Counted from the first letter of the stretch, positions 1 to 7,715 are shown. The stretch is DNA of 16,707 bases from Planctomycetaceae bacterium (GCA_031256755.1 JAIRPZ010000088.1:1-16707); one strand, 5' to 3'. Numbers and translations: made by a program. The notes: generated by a model from the letters alone, not told the origin.

Positions 1-1
1 C

Positions 2-337
2 CGTATTATAGACGGATGGTTCTGGAAGAAAACGCGGGAGAAAATGCCGCAAGATATACCGGAGACCGGTAAAGGTGCGAATGCAAATATGGCAGGGATG
101 GGGATTATAGTGGTAATGACAGCAATCGCAAAGATAAATCATGTTGCTTGGACTGATTCCGTAGCAATCGTTTTTCTATGCCTGCTCATCAAAACGGTTT
201 TGTCGTCAGGACATTTATTACTGATCCCGCTTAAATTATGGCAGTTGTTTTACGGCAAACCGCAGGAACACCAAACAAAACACAAAGACAAGACCGTTTC
301 GGTAATCGATCTTTACGATAAATCATTAAGAAATTGA
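2..337 (+). CDS. C-terminal part of a small putative membrane protein (5' end outside window)
   Basis: The frame is open from base 2 to a TGA at 335-337, so the gene probably begins before the window. If it starts inside, the first ATG is at 44, giving 97 residues, with no convincing ribosome binding site before it. The protein has two hydrophobic stretches, about residues 19-31 and 39-62 counted from that ATG (the latter contains AIVFLCLLIKTVL). A basic, polar tail of about 30 residues rich in Lys, Gln and His follows. This pattern suggests a small inner-membrane protein or the last membrane segments of a larger one. I do not recognise the family and propose no function. The composition is somewhat more AT-rich than the genes downstream. 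It is on the same strand as the chemoreceptor gene but 185 bp away. Confidence 0.45.
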   Translation, partial: RIIDGWFWKKTREKMPQDIPETGKGANANMAGMGIIVVMTAIAKINHVAWTDSVAIVFLCLLIKTVLSSGHLLLIPLKLWQLFYGKPQEHQTKHKDKTVSVIDLYDKSLRN

Positions 338-422
338 CGGTTCACTTTTCCCGTACCGCAAATCCCTGAAATCCGGCAAAAACGCTAATTTCCGCCGAAA
401 CAGAAAACGCAAATCGCAATTG

Positions 423-450
423 TTGCTTTTTTCAAATAACATGGTACACT
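423..450 (+). promoter_or_regulatory. Possible sigma-70-type promoter of the chemoreceptor gene
   Basis: TTGCTT at 423-428 and TACACT at 445-450 are separated by 16 bp. Each matches the consensus only partly (3/6 and 4/6). It is the best candidate I can find in the 185-bp gap before the ATG at 523, and would leave a leader of about 65 nt. Confidence 0.25.
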
Positions 451-522
451 CACACAATGCCGGAGATTTTCGTGCGGTTTTGTTCCGCTTTCTCCCGCTC
501 CGTTTTCCGCTAACTCATATCC

Positions 523-3000
523 ATGAATATCAACCGTCTTATCCGTGCCGGCATTGTTCTTTTTGCCGTGGCTATCGTTTTCGTCACCGCCTATTTTCTT
601 ACACTGAATATGATGAGAATGAGCGCAAAATACCTCAGCGACCTCGATGATGTCAAAGCAAGCGTCGTCAAACAAAACGAACACCTCGCCGGCGAACTCC
701 ACCGGAGTACCTCCAATGTCGGAAAACTGATCTGGTCACAGTCCGACAAAGCCGCCATTGCCGAACTGGAAAATCACGGCGAAGATATTGCCTCGAAAAT
801 CAAAGCCGTGATGGATACTCCTTTTGTTGCCGCACGAGACATCGCTTTCGCCCTGATGTTTGAAAAAACGGAAGCCGAAAAACAGAACACCGTTCCCAAT
901 CGGGCAAAGATCGAGCGTTTTCTCAAAAACTATCTCGAACAGCATGAAGCAATCGCCGCCGTCTTTTCCGGCTGGGAGAAAAATCAATTTGACGGAAAAG
1001 ATGCCGAGTTTACCGGCAAGGAAAATCCTGATCCCGAAATGTCGAAATCCAATAACGGTTTCCAGTCCGAAGGCGCATTTCTCCCATGGTTTTACCGCGG
1101 CGAAGACGAAAAAACAAAAGAACCGAAAATCATCCGGGCATTCCTCGATGATTACCTGACCAGCGATACAAACTATTACACGGCACCGCGCGACACGAAA
1201 AAAGAATTCATTACCGAACCTTATGTTGATGCCGGTTATCCGATTACATCGTTCTGCGTACCGATGCTCCGGGACGAACAGTTTATCGGCATGGTCGGAA
1301 TTGATGTCGCCCTGACCGGCTTGCAGGACATTATTAAAGAATATAAACCTTTCGGCGACGGGTTTGCAATGTTCGTCAGTCCGGGCGGGAAAATCGTGTA
1401 TCATCCCAGCGAATCTGTCAATTACAAAACAGAGAAAAACGAAGCCGGCGAAGATGAACAAGTATACCGCTCCATCAACGAAATCCCGCTGCTGAAGCAG
1501 ACCGCTGAAAAAATTGCCGAAAAAACAACAGGGATTTACCAAAGTTCCTCGATGACCGGCGAAAGCGGCGTTCCGATGCTGGTTCAGCATATTCCTGTGC
1601 AATTCGGCACTTATCCCGAAACGTGGACGGTTGTTATTGCGGCTCCGGTCGCCAGCGCAATGAAGCACCGCAACTTCATTCAGCAAAATCTGGACGATAT
1701 GGATAACGAATTCAAGGGCAAATATGAAAATTTGTCGAAACAACTCGATCACAAAATTGCCGAAGTCGGAAGAGTATCGGCAGACCTTTCGCAGCGGTCG
1801 CTGCTCGATGCGATTTACATTGCGGTCGGGATTTTGCTTGCGTCTGTCATCGTCGGGAGTTTGTTTGCCCGGAAGGTTAATCGGTCAATTCTCGCACGGG
1901 ATTTTTGGTACCGGCAGGTCTTGGACGCATCCGGCGATTCTATCACCGTTGTCGAGCCGTTCAAAAAAGTGCTGTTCGTCAACAAAAAGGGTTTGGAAAT
2001 TCTTCAGAAAGACGCTTCGGAATGTGTCGGCAAACAGATGGACAATGTTTGGCAGGAAATCATCGGCAGCAATTATGAATACTGCGGTATCCGGCAGTTG
2101 GAGTCGCACAGCAGATATATCGGCAGCATCGAATTCAGCGGCGAACATTGGGATGTTACGGCGCAGGAGGTCACCGATGAAGCCGGGCGCAAAGACGGTT
2201 ATGTCGAAATTCTGAAAAACGTGACGGATCGGGAAAACATTGTGGCGATGGTTCAGCATATCGGCGAATTGACGCAGACAGCGGTCAGCCAGACGCAGAG
2301 TATTGCCCGGGCATCGGAAGAACTCTCCGAAGGGGCGAAGCGGCAGGCGGAAAGTTTGAACACGATTACCGGCGATATGTCGGAGATGAACGAGCAGACC
2401 GCTAAAAATACAGCCAATGCGGTCAATGCCAACGGTTTGGCGAACAGTGCAGCGGAAGCAGCCTCGCAGGGACAGTCCCGGATGGAACAAATGGTCAAGT
2501 CGATGGGACATATCAGCGAGAATGCGGACAGCATGCACACGGTGATCAAAACGATTGACGAAATTGCGTTTCAAACGAATTTGCTGGCGTTGAATGCGGC
2601 GGTGGAAGCGGCAAGAGCCGGCGCACACGGCAAGGGGTTTGCTGTTGTTGCGGAAGAGGTTCGGAATCTTGCGGCGAGAAGTGCCAAAGCCGCGAAAGAA
2701 ACGGAAGAACTGATTATCAAAAGCAATCAGCAGGTCGGGGAAGGTGTGGAGTTTGCCAATCAAACAGCGGCGGCGTTAAATGAAATTGTGCAGTTGGTTA
2801 CGAATGTCAGCGGTTTGATTTCGCAGATTGCGTCGGCATCGGGTGAACAGTCGGCGAGTGTGACCCGAATGACACAAACGCTGCATCAGGTGGACGAAGT
2901 GACTCAGCAAAACGTTCAGTCGGCGGCTTCGACAGCCGAAGCCGTGCAGGAACTTTCCGACAAAGTCAAGGCGTTGGAAGATTTAACCAAAGCACGGTAA
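523..3000 (+). CDS. Methyl-accepting chemotaxis protein: dCache sensor, PAS, MCP signalling domain
   Basis: Membrane chemoreceptor of 825 residues. It should sense a ligand outside the cytoplasmic membrane and control CheA/CheW signalling. A first membrane helix covers about residues 6-29. A large extracytoplasmic dCache-type region follows, to about 425, with the typical run YYTAPRD (218-224) leading to EPYVDAG and GMVGIDVAL. A second membrane helix covers about 427-449. A PAS domain follows at about 458-570 where a HAMP domain would be expected; no HAMP is evident. The signalling hairpin tip is canonical: DEIAFQTNLLALNAAVEAAR from residue 679, then GKGFAVVAEEVRNLA. No C-terminal pentapeptide of the NWETF type is present. 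The canonical Arg of the amino-acid-binding dCache motif is not obvious (FLPWFYR instead), so the ligand is unknown. The ATG at 523 puts the first helix at the N-terminus, but no Shine-Dalgarno precedes it. No che genes lie nearby. Confidence 0.93.
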   Translation: MNINRLIRAGIVLFAVAIVFVTAYFLTLNMMRMSAKYLSDLDDVKASVVKQNEHLAGELHRSTSNVGKLIWSQSDKAAIAELENHGEDIASKIKAVMDTPFVAARDIAFALMFEKTEAEKQNTVPNRAKIERFLKNYLEQHEAIAAVFSGWEKNQFDGKDAEFTGKENPDPEMSKSNNGFQSEGAFLPWFYRGEDEKTKEPKIIRAFLDDYLTSDTNYYTAPRDTKKEFITEPYVDAGYPITSFCVPMLRDEQFIGMVGIDVALTGLQDIIKEYKPFGDGFAMFVSPGGKIVYHPSESVNYKTEKNEAGEDEQVYRSINEIPLLKQTAEKIAEKTTGIYQSSSMTGESGVPMLVQHIPVQFGTYPETWTVVIAAPVASAMKHRNFIQQNLDDMDNEFKGKYENLSKQLDHKIAEVGRVSADLSQRSLLDAIYIAVGILLASVIVGSLFARKVNRSILARDFWYRQVLDASGDSITVVEPFKKVLFVNKKGLEILQKDASECVGKQMDNVWQEIIGSNYEYCGIRQLESHSRYIGSIEFSGEHWDVTAQEVTDEAGRKDGYVEILKNVTDRENIVAMVQHIGELTQTAVSQTQSIARASEELSEGAKRQAESLNTITGDMSEMNEQTAKNTANAVNANGLANSAAEAASQGQSRMEQMVKSMGHISENADSMHTVIKTIDEIAFQTNLLALNAAVEAARAGAHGKGFAVVAEEVRNLAARSAKAAKETEELIIKSNQQVGEGVEFANQTAAALNEIVQLVTNVSGLISQIASASGEQSASVTRMTQTLHQVDEVTQQNVQSAASTAEAVQELSDKVKALEDLTKAR

Positions 3001-3264
3001 ACGATGCGGTTTCCGTAACAAAAACTGTCCGGCAGCCGGACGGACGGACAGTAACGGCAGCACGTCTTCATGGTTTATCGGCAGCCCCAGCATGCCGACT
3101 GATCTGCGGACATTCGGCGGAAACCTTTATCACGCAGCGTATTTGGAACACGGCGTTGAGTGCTGACGAAAGTGCGGCGAAAGACGATTGGGTGATCTTG
3201 ATTGAATAAACTTCATCTTATTCGGAAACAGAAGGACTTGGAAAAACCACACCATAATATTTAG
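3001..3264. other. Stretch with no intact gene; possible decayed coding sequence
   Basis: No start-to-stop gene of credible length is visible on either strand. One plus-strand frame is open from 3003 to a TAA at 3207-3209 (68 sense codons, ending DDWVILIE) but has no ATG or good GTG. A second frame is open from about 3033 to a TGA near 3167 and contains FIGSPSMPTDLRTFGGNLYH. Both look more protein-like than random sequence but match no family I recognise. Gene remnants are the simplest reading. The hairpin at 3024-3052 lies within this stretch. Confidence 0.3.
3024..3052 (-). terminator. Hairpin followed by a T run on the minus strand
   Basis: ACTGTCCG (3024-3031) and CGGACAGT (3045-3052) form an 8-bp perfect stem with a 13-nt loop. 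Read on the minus strand the stem is followed by TTTTG, so it would stop transcription arriving from the histidine kinase side. On the plus strand nothing T-rich follows, so it is a poor terminator for the chemoreceptor gene despite lying 24 nt after its stop. Confidence 0.4.
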
Positions 3265-3585
3265 AAATTAATCACCAAAGACAAAACCTATATTGTTTAT
3301 GGGATAGAGTATGACAGTAAAGGGGACGTGGCATATCTCATTCAAGACGACTATTATATGCTGTCCTATCTATCAGCAACGTTTTTCGAGATAGTTGATT
3401 CTCAATTTCCTTAAGAGGAATGGCATTTCGGCAAACACGTTATTAATGGCAGAGATTTTTTCTTTCTGGGCAGTAAAGAAATCGTTAACTCGCTCGAATT
3501 ACACACGCCCGTTGTTCTCCATGACAATGACGGGCTGCTGCATTTTGAAGAATGGCGGCAGGATTTTACCAAACAACAATTTTAG
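3265..3585 (+). pseudogene. Small protein gene broken by one in-frame TAA (possibly immunity-protein-like)
   Basis: One plus-strand frame runs from 3265 to a TAG at 3583-3585, interrupted once by TAA at 3412-3414. The half before the stop (49 codons) contains TYIVYGIEYDSKGDVAYLI and FFEIVDSQFP. The half after it (56 codons) begins EEWHFGKHVINGRDFFFLG and ends FEEWRQDFTKQQF. Both read as one continuous, globular, acidic protein of about 106 residues, with the stop falling in a Pro-x-Glu-Trp context. A TAG at 3262-3264 closes the frame upstream and there is no ATG at the front, so the 5' end is also damaged or shifted. The pattern (a YGI segment, a FEIxD segment, then a Trp) resembles small immunity-type proteins found beside polymorphic toxins; I recall this only loosely. 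A sequencing error at the TAA would restore much of the gene. Confidence 0.5.
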
Positions 3586-3606
3586 TACATGACTGAATTT
3601 CTGAAA

Positions 3607-3612
3607 AGGAGG
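3607..3612 (+). promoter_or_regulatory. Strong ribosome binding site AGGAGG
   Basis: AGGAGG ends 5 nt before the ATG at 3618. It is the closest match to the anti-Shine-Dalgarno sequence in the window, and it is the main reason to consider the very short ORF behind it. Confidence 0.5.
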
Positions 3613-3617
3613 AAAAG

Positions 3618-3704
3618 ATGCGGCAAAAACACGACTTTATAGACAGAATCCGCAAGTTGACCTGCCGCCGCAACTTCGGACTGTTACAGAGTTTAGCCGA
3701 ATGA
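3618..3704 (+). CDS. Very short ORF (28 residues) with strong ribosome binding site
   Basis: The ATG at 3618 opens a 28-codon frame ending in TGA at 3702-3704. The peptide is basic (MRQKHDFIDRIRKLT, then CRRNFGLLQSLAE) with a probable amphipathic helix. It lies 32 bp after the broken gene at 3265-3585 and faces the end of the kinase gene. After the TGA the same frame continues (KERYKIRGCIQS) to a second TGA at 3786-3788. It may therefore be the front of a longer gene that has lost its tail, rather than a true micropeptide. I do not recognise it. The only evidence for translation is the AGGAGG. Confidence 0.3.
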   Translation: MRQKHDFIDRIRKLTCRRNFGLLQSLAE

Positions 3705-3768
3705 AAGGAACGTTATAAAATACGCGGCTGTATTCAATCGGCTCGGTACAGACAACTTGACAACCCGA

Positions 3769-6558
3769 TTATTTCCGAATCCATTTGATCAGGGCTGCAT
3801 ACAATAATTGCGGGTCTATCGGTTTGGTAATGTGATCGTTCATTCCCGCCTGCAACGATAATTCCCGGTCGCCGCTCATCGCATGCGCCGTCATCGCCAA
3901 TATCGGAATGTTGTTAAACCGGCTGTCCGCCCGAATCGTCTTTGCCGCCTCAATGCCGTCCATCTCCGGCATCTGAATATCCATCAGGACAATGTCGAAT
4001 TCCTGCTGCTGCAATAACTCCACCGCTTTCTTTCCGTTGTCGGCAACCGTTGTTTCAAAGCCCTCAATTTTCAGCAATTCCGCCGCCACCATTTGGTTGA
4101 TCTTATTGTCTTCCGCCAGCAAAACCTTTGAACCCCGAATCGAATCCGGGATGGCAACCCGGCTCTTGTTTTTCGATTCCGCCTGCTGCTGCCGCCGCTT
4201 TGTTTCCGTTTTCGCCTGTTTTTTGCGGGACAAAACAACCGCCATCACATTAAACACTTCACTCGCACTCACCGGTTTCTGCAATATCCGCACACCGCTC
4301 TGTATATCAAGTTCGTTCAGCACCGATTCCAACTCAGGATGTTCGACCATCGCCAACTCCGGCATCGGATTCATTTTCTTGTTTTGCAGTCCCGCCCACA
4401 TCGGCGGGAAATCACGCCGCAAATCCGATAAATCGAATACGATAAAATCCGCCTCGCTTATCTTGCCGGAATCCAGAAATTTCTGAAATTCGTCCGGCGT
4501 AGCACACTTTCCCACAATTTTCGCTTTCAGCAATTCGAGATAGTGCCGCACAACAACCAAATCATCGTACTGATCGCCGACAAGCATGGCATCCGTCCGA
4601 ATTTCCTCCGAATCGTCCGCCGTTACAATTTCGCCTTCCAGCGGAATACCGAAACGGGCTGTAAATGTGAACGTTGTTCCGTGTCCCTTTTCGCTTTGAC
4701 AGGAGATTTCGCCGCGCATCAATTCGACAATCCGCTTGGAAATCGCCAAGCCGAGACCGGTACCGCCGAACTGCCGGGTTGTGGAAGCGTCCGCCTGCGA
4801 AAAAGGACGGAACAGCCCTTTGATTTGCAGCGGAGTCATACCGATACCGGAATCGCTGACCGAAAACCGGACCACCGCCGATAACGGATCACATTCCACC
4901 ATTTCGGCTCGCAGCCGGATCGTTCCCTTTTCCGTAAATTTAACGGCATTGCTCAATAAATTCAAAATGACCTGATGCAGCCGGACAGAATCCCCCATCA
5001 CCGCAGACGGCAAGTTCGGATCAATGTCGATTGCCAGTTCCAAGTTCTTTTTTTGCAGCGACACCGCAACAACGGACTGCAAATCCGCAATAACCGTTTC
5101 GATGGAAAATTCACGGTATTCCATGACCATCCGTCCGGCTTCAATTTTAGAGAAATCCAGAATGTCATTGATAATCCGCAAAAGCATGTGGGCGGACTGT
5201 TGAGCGGTTTCAATATATTCGATCTGCTGCGCCGTTAATCCTTCCGTCCGCAGGACAAGATGCGTCATACCGATAATGGCGTTCATCGGAGTCCGTATTT
5301 CATGACTCATATTCGCCAGAAATTCTCCTTTCGCTTTGGTGGACGCTTCCGCAATGTCTTTGGCAATTTTCAAATCCTGTTCGAGCCGCCTGCTTTGAGT
5401 GACATCAATGAGCCATACGACGGTTTCCGTGTTGTCTCCGTCCGTGAAACGGAAAGTATTGGCAAGCATTTCCTTCGTTTCGCCGAACACGGTCTTAAAA
5501 GTTACCGGCACCCAGTGAGCGATGTCGTCGGCAGAGGTCTGCATAAGTTTTTCGGCGGTTTTTCTATCGGGGATCAGCGGAGTCAGCGTATCGCCGGCAT
5601 GAACGCCGAGGAAATTGCACATAAACGGCGTGGCATATGAAATAATGCCGTCGTCCGACAAGATCGCAAAGCATACCGGACTGGAATTGAGAATACTCGT
5701 CAGCCTGCGCCGTTCACGGTCGCGGTCAAGTTCCGTTTGTTTCAGCGTCCGTAAATCCTGAACGAAAGCGAGAATGGTGGAATAACTTTCATGGTTGATC
5801 CGAACCAGCGAGACACCGGTCGGAATCAATTCGCCGCTGTTGTGCCGGTGCATCCATTCAAAAACGCACCGCCCTTTTTTGATGACCTGTTCGATATACA
5901 ATGTCGCTGCTTTGACGGAACTGACACCATTCGACTGTTTTTCCGGCGAAAATTCAAAAAACCTGTTGATAAAGTCCTCTTTTTTTTGTACGCCGAAAAA
6001 TTCAAGACAATTCTGATTGCAGTCGATCACCTTGCCCTGCTCATTCCAGACCATAATGCAGACAGGAGCGGCATCGGAAACGGATTTGACGATGTCGTTG
6101 GATTCGAGCAGTTTAATGGAGACATTCCGCAGATCGCGGAGTGCGGCGATGAGAAAGTGCTGATCCCGGAAATGATGCCGGGTAATAGAAACTTCCACGG
6201 GGATCGGATCGCCGGCAGTGTTTTGGTGCATCCAATGGAGAACGAGTTGTCCGCTTATATCGGCGAGCGCAATGATTTCGTGAAAGTAGTCGTGCGTCGG
6301 CACACCGTTGGTTTGCACCGGTACGGAAAGTTTTTCCCAATTATCGAAGACATCCCGCGGGGAATCGAGACCGAAGAGTTGGCAGACACCTTCGCTGCAA
6401 TCGAGTCCCTGTCCGTCTGTATCGAAAAAGATATAACCGACCGGTGCCGTATTGCGTGTCAGACGGTCAACAACTTCAGGGAAACATGGAGCGGCGGTAT
6501 TCAGCGCGGTACTTGACATAATGACAAAACACAACATACGCAGCATAGAAGTATGCAT
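3769..6558 (-). CDS. Hybrid sensor histidine kinase: three PAS domains, kinase core, two receiver modules
   Basis: A 929-residue hybrid kinase, probably cytoplasmic because no clear membrane helix is present. PAS-like domains cover about 30-145, 153-272 and 283-395; the first two share the pattern WMHxxxxGxxIPxxVS. The HisKA domain has the phospho-accepting His419 in NMSHEIRTPMN. The ATPase domain shows Asn537 in NLLSNAVKF, DSGIGM from 569 and GGTGLGLAI from 598. The first receiver-like module (about 655-775) keeps Asp709 and Lys761 at the normal 52-residue spacing, but has Gly661-Asp662 in place of the acidic pair and Val in place of the conserved Thr. The last receiver (811-929) is canonical: Glu816/Asp817, Asp860, Lys912. 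The longest frame starts at 6558. The promoter at 6564-6592 would begin RNA at about that base, so either the mRNA is leaderless or translation starts later, for example at Met14 (6519). Input signal and target are unknown. Confidence 0.93.
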   Translation of the reverse strand: MHTSMLRMLCFVIMSSTALNTAAPCFPEVVDRLTRNTAPVGYIFFDTDGQGLDCSEGVCQLFGLDSPRDVFDNWEKLSVPVQTNGVPTHDYFHEIIALADISGQLVLHWMHQNTAGDPIPVEVSITRHHFRDQHFLIAALRDLRNVSIKLLESNDIVKSVSDAAPVCIMVWNEQGKVIDCNQNCLEFFGVQKKEDFINRFFEFSPEKQSNGVSSVKAATLYIEQVIKKGRCVFEWMHRHNSGELIPTGVSLVRINHESYSTILAFVQDLRTLKQTELDRDRERRRLTSILNSSPVCFAILSDDGIISYATPFMCNFLGVHAGDTLTPLIPDRKTAEKLMQTSADDIAHWVPVTFKTVFGETKEMLANTFRFTDGDNTETVVWLIDVTQSRRLEQDLKIAKDIAEASTKAKGEFLANMSHEIRTPMNAIIGMTHLVLRTEGLTAQQIEYIETAQQSAHMLLRIINDILDFSKIEAGRMVMEYREFSIETVIADLQSVVAVSLQKKNLELAIDIDPNLPSAVMGDSVRLHQVILNLLSNAVKFTEKGTIRLRAEMVECDPLSAVVRFSVSDSGIGMTPLQIKGLFRPFSQADASTTRQFGGTGLGLAISKRIVELMRGEISCQSEKGHGTTFTFTARFGIPLEGEIVTADDSEEIRTDAMLVGDQYDDLVVVRHYLELLKAKIVGKCATPDEFQKFLDSGKISEADFIVFDLSDLRRDFPPMWAGLQNKKMNPMPELAMVEHPELESVLNELDIQSGVRILQKPVSASEVFNVMAVVLSRKKQAKTETKRRQQQAESKNKSRVAIPDSIRGSKVLLAEDNKINQMVAAELLKIEGFETTVADNGKKAVELLQQQEFDIVLMDIQMPEMDGIEAAKTIRADSRFNNIPILAMTAHAMSGDRELSLQAGMNDHITKPIDPQLLYAALIKWIRK

Positions 6559-6563
6559 GCCGC

Positions 6564-6592
6564 ATTATAACGCATGGAAAAACAAAGAGCAA
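6564..6592 (-). promoter_or_regulatory. Sigma-70-type promoter of the hybrid kinase gene
   Basis: On the minus strand TTGCTC (6592-6587) and a perfect TATAAT (6569-6564) are 17 bp apart. Transcription would begin near 6557, essentially at the first ATG of the kinase frame. Confidence 0.5.
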
Positions 6593-6676
6593 GCGGAGAA
6601 AAAATACAGAAATTCTGAAAAAATGCAAAATAGCCCGTAAAACCGGAACTTGCCGGCGGGAACGGCGTTTCATCTC

Positions 6677-6701
6677 TTATAGGAAATTGTTTCCTTATAA
6701 T
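6677..6701 (+). promoter_or_regulatory. Inverted repeat overlapping a TATAAT -10 element
   Basis: TTATAGGAAA (6677-6686) and TTTCCTTATAA (6690-6700) are complementary apart from one extra T, with a 3-nt centre. The right arm overlaps TATAAT at 6696-6701, which has no good -35 hexamer at 16-18 bp. A weak promoter with an operator across its -10 element is a reasonable reading; no regulator is identifiable. Confidence 0.4.
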
Positions 6702-6727
6702 TTTTTCACTCAATCAGGAGAAAAACC

Positions 6728-7681
6728 ATGAAACGAAGTATTTTGGGAATGTTGACGGTCATCGCCGTCGTTTTGATGATGTCGCTGCAAGCCGCTGCCC
6801 AGCCGGGCGGCAGAGACCGCGGACCCGGCGGTGCGGGCGGTCGTGACCGGGGACAGGGGAATGCCGGCGGAAGAGAACGTGGACCCGGCGGTGCCGGCGG
6901 CAATTTCGGAATCGGATTCGGCAACCCCGTCTCCAACCCGGAAGTTCAGAAATTGCTCGGACTTTCTGCCGAGCAGACCGAACAGTTGAAGAAGATTCAG
7001 GACGAAGCCCGTGAACAAGGGCGGAACGCTGTACGTCCGCCGCGTGGCGAAGGCAATAACCCGCCGTCCGTAGAAGAATTGGAAAAATTTCGTGCGGACT
7101 TTGAAAAAAGAAATGCGGAAAGGCAGGAAAAAGAGAACAAAGTGCTGACTGCCGAACAGCAGGCAAAACTCAAAGAAGTTGCGTTCCAATTGGGCGGCGG
7201 TCTGGGATCCCGGTGGCTGAACGAGAAATCGCTGGAAGCCCTGAATTTGACTGCGGATCAGCAGGCGAAAATCAAACAACTCGTTGCAGATCGGGATAAG
7301 GAAAACCGCGAAGCAATGGGAAAGATCACAGATCGGAGAAATATGTCGCAGGAAGACCGTGAAAAATTGCGGACGGAAGGCGAAGCCCGCGGCAAGAAAT
7401 TTACCGAGCAGGTTACTGCCGTTTTGACTGCGGAACAAAAAGCAAAAGCCGATCAACTGACGAAGGATGCTCCGGCACTGCGTGAAAAACTGGGGATGAC
7501 CCGCGGCGGCAACAGAGGCGGCGAAGGAAATCGTGGCGAAGGCAACCGCGGCGGACGCGGCGGTGATAATTACCGTCCCGGTGCAAATTCGTGGAGACCC
7601 GGCGATGCAGCCCCCGAAACGAAAGAAGGCGAAACCGCTCCGGCAACCCCGAACCGGAGATTTCCGAGAACGGAAAACTAG
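6728..7681 (+). CDS. Secreted Gly/Arg-rich protein with four LTxxQ motifs (Spy/CpxP-like pattern)
   Basis: A 317-residue protein with a signal peptide: basic start MKRS, hydrophobic core to about residue 20, likely cleavage after AAA at 22-24. Three near-identical 10-residue repeats follow (GGRDRGPGGA, GGRDRGQGNA, GGRERGPGGA; residues 27-56). Next are four LTxxQ-type motifs, LSAEQ at 79, LTAEQ at 140, LTADQ at 174 and LTAEQ at 233, in charged helical sequence. Their order suggests two copies of a roughly 94-residue module. The tail is rich in Gly, Arg, Asn and Glu (GGNRGGEGNRGEGNRGG). LTxxQ motifs mark periplasmic Spy/CpxP-like proteins in proteobacteria, and loosely similar proteins are frequent in planctomycetes; function here is not established. 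AGGAG at 6716-6720, 7 nt before the ATG, fixes the start. The gene is monocistronic, with an intrinsic terminator 35 nt downstream. Confidence 0.85.
   Translation: MKRSILGMLTVIAVVLMMSLQAAAQPGGRDRGPGGAGGRDRGQGNAGGRERGPGGAGGNFGIGFGNPVSNPEVQKLLGLSAEQTEQLKKIQDEAREQGRNAVRPPRGEGNNPPSVEELEKFRADFEKRNAERQEKENKVLTAEQQAKLKEVAFQLGGGLGSRWLNEKSLEALNLTADQQAKIKQLVADRDKENREAMGKITDRRNMSQEDREKLRTEGEARGKKFTEQVTAVLTAEQKAKADQLTKDAPALREKLGMTRGGNRGGEGNRGEGNRGGRGGDNYRPGANSWRPGDAAPETKEGETAPATPNRRFPRTEN
6806..6895 (+). repeat. Three tandem 30-bp repeats encoding Gly/Arg decapeptides
   Basis: Three consecutive 30-bp units inside the LTxxQ protein gene encode GGRDRGPGGA, GGRDRGQGNA and GGRERGPGGA. The first and third share most of their DNA sequence, so copy number could change by recombination or slippage. 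Confidence 0.75.
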
Positions 7682-7715
7682 TTGTAGTTTTCTGGATTAG
7701 GTGAGGTTAGGTGTG

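Noticed and set aside
433..470. A sigma-28 flagellar-type promoter for the chemoreceptor
   Set aside because: TAAC and GCCG fragments occur, but the spacing (18 bp) and the bases do not fit the TAAA-N15-GCCGATAA consensus.
3395..3592. A 65-codon ATG-started frame in the gene-poor stretch
   Set aside because: It is a shadow in another frame of the better-supported broken gene at 3265-3585; its translation looks less protein-like and it has no ribosome binding site.
5791..6516. A 241-codon plus-strand frame inside the histidine kinase gene
   Set aside because: It is antisense to the PAS domains of the kinase, with no start signal or domain of its own.
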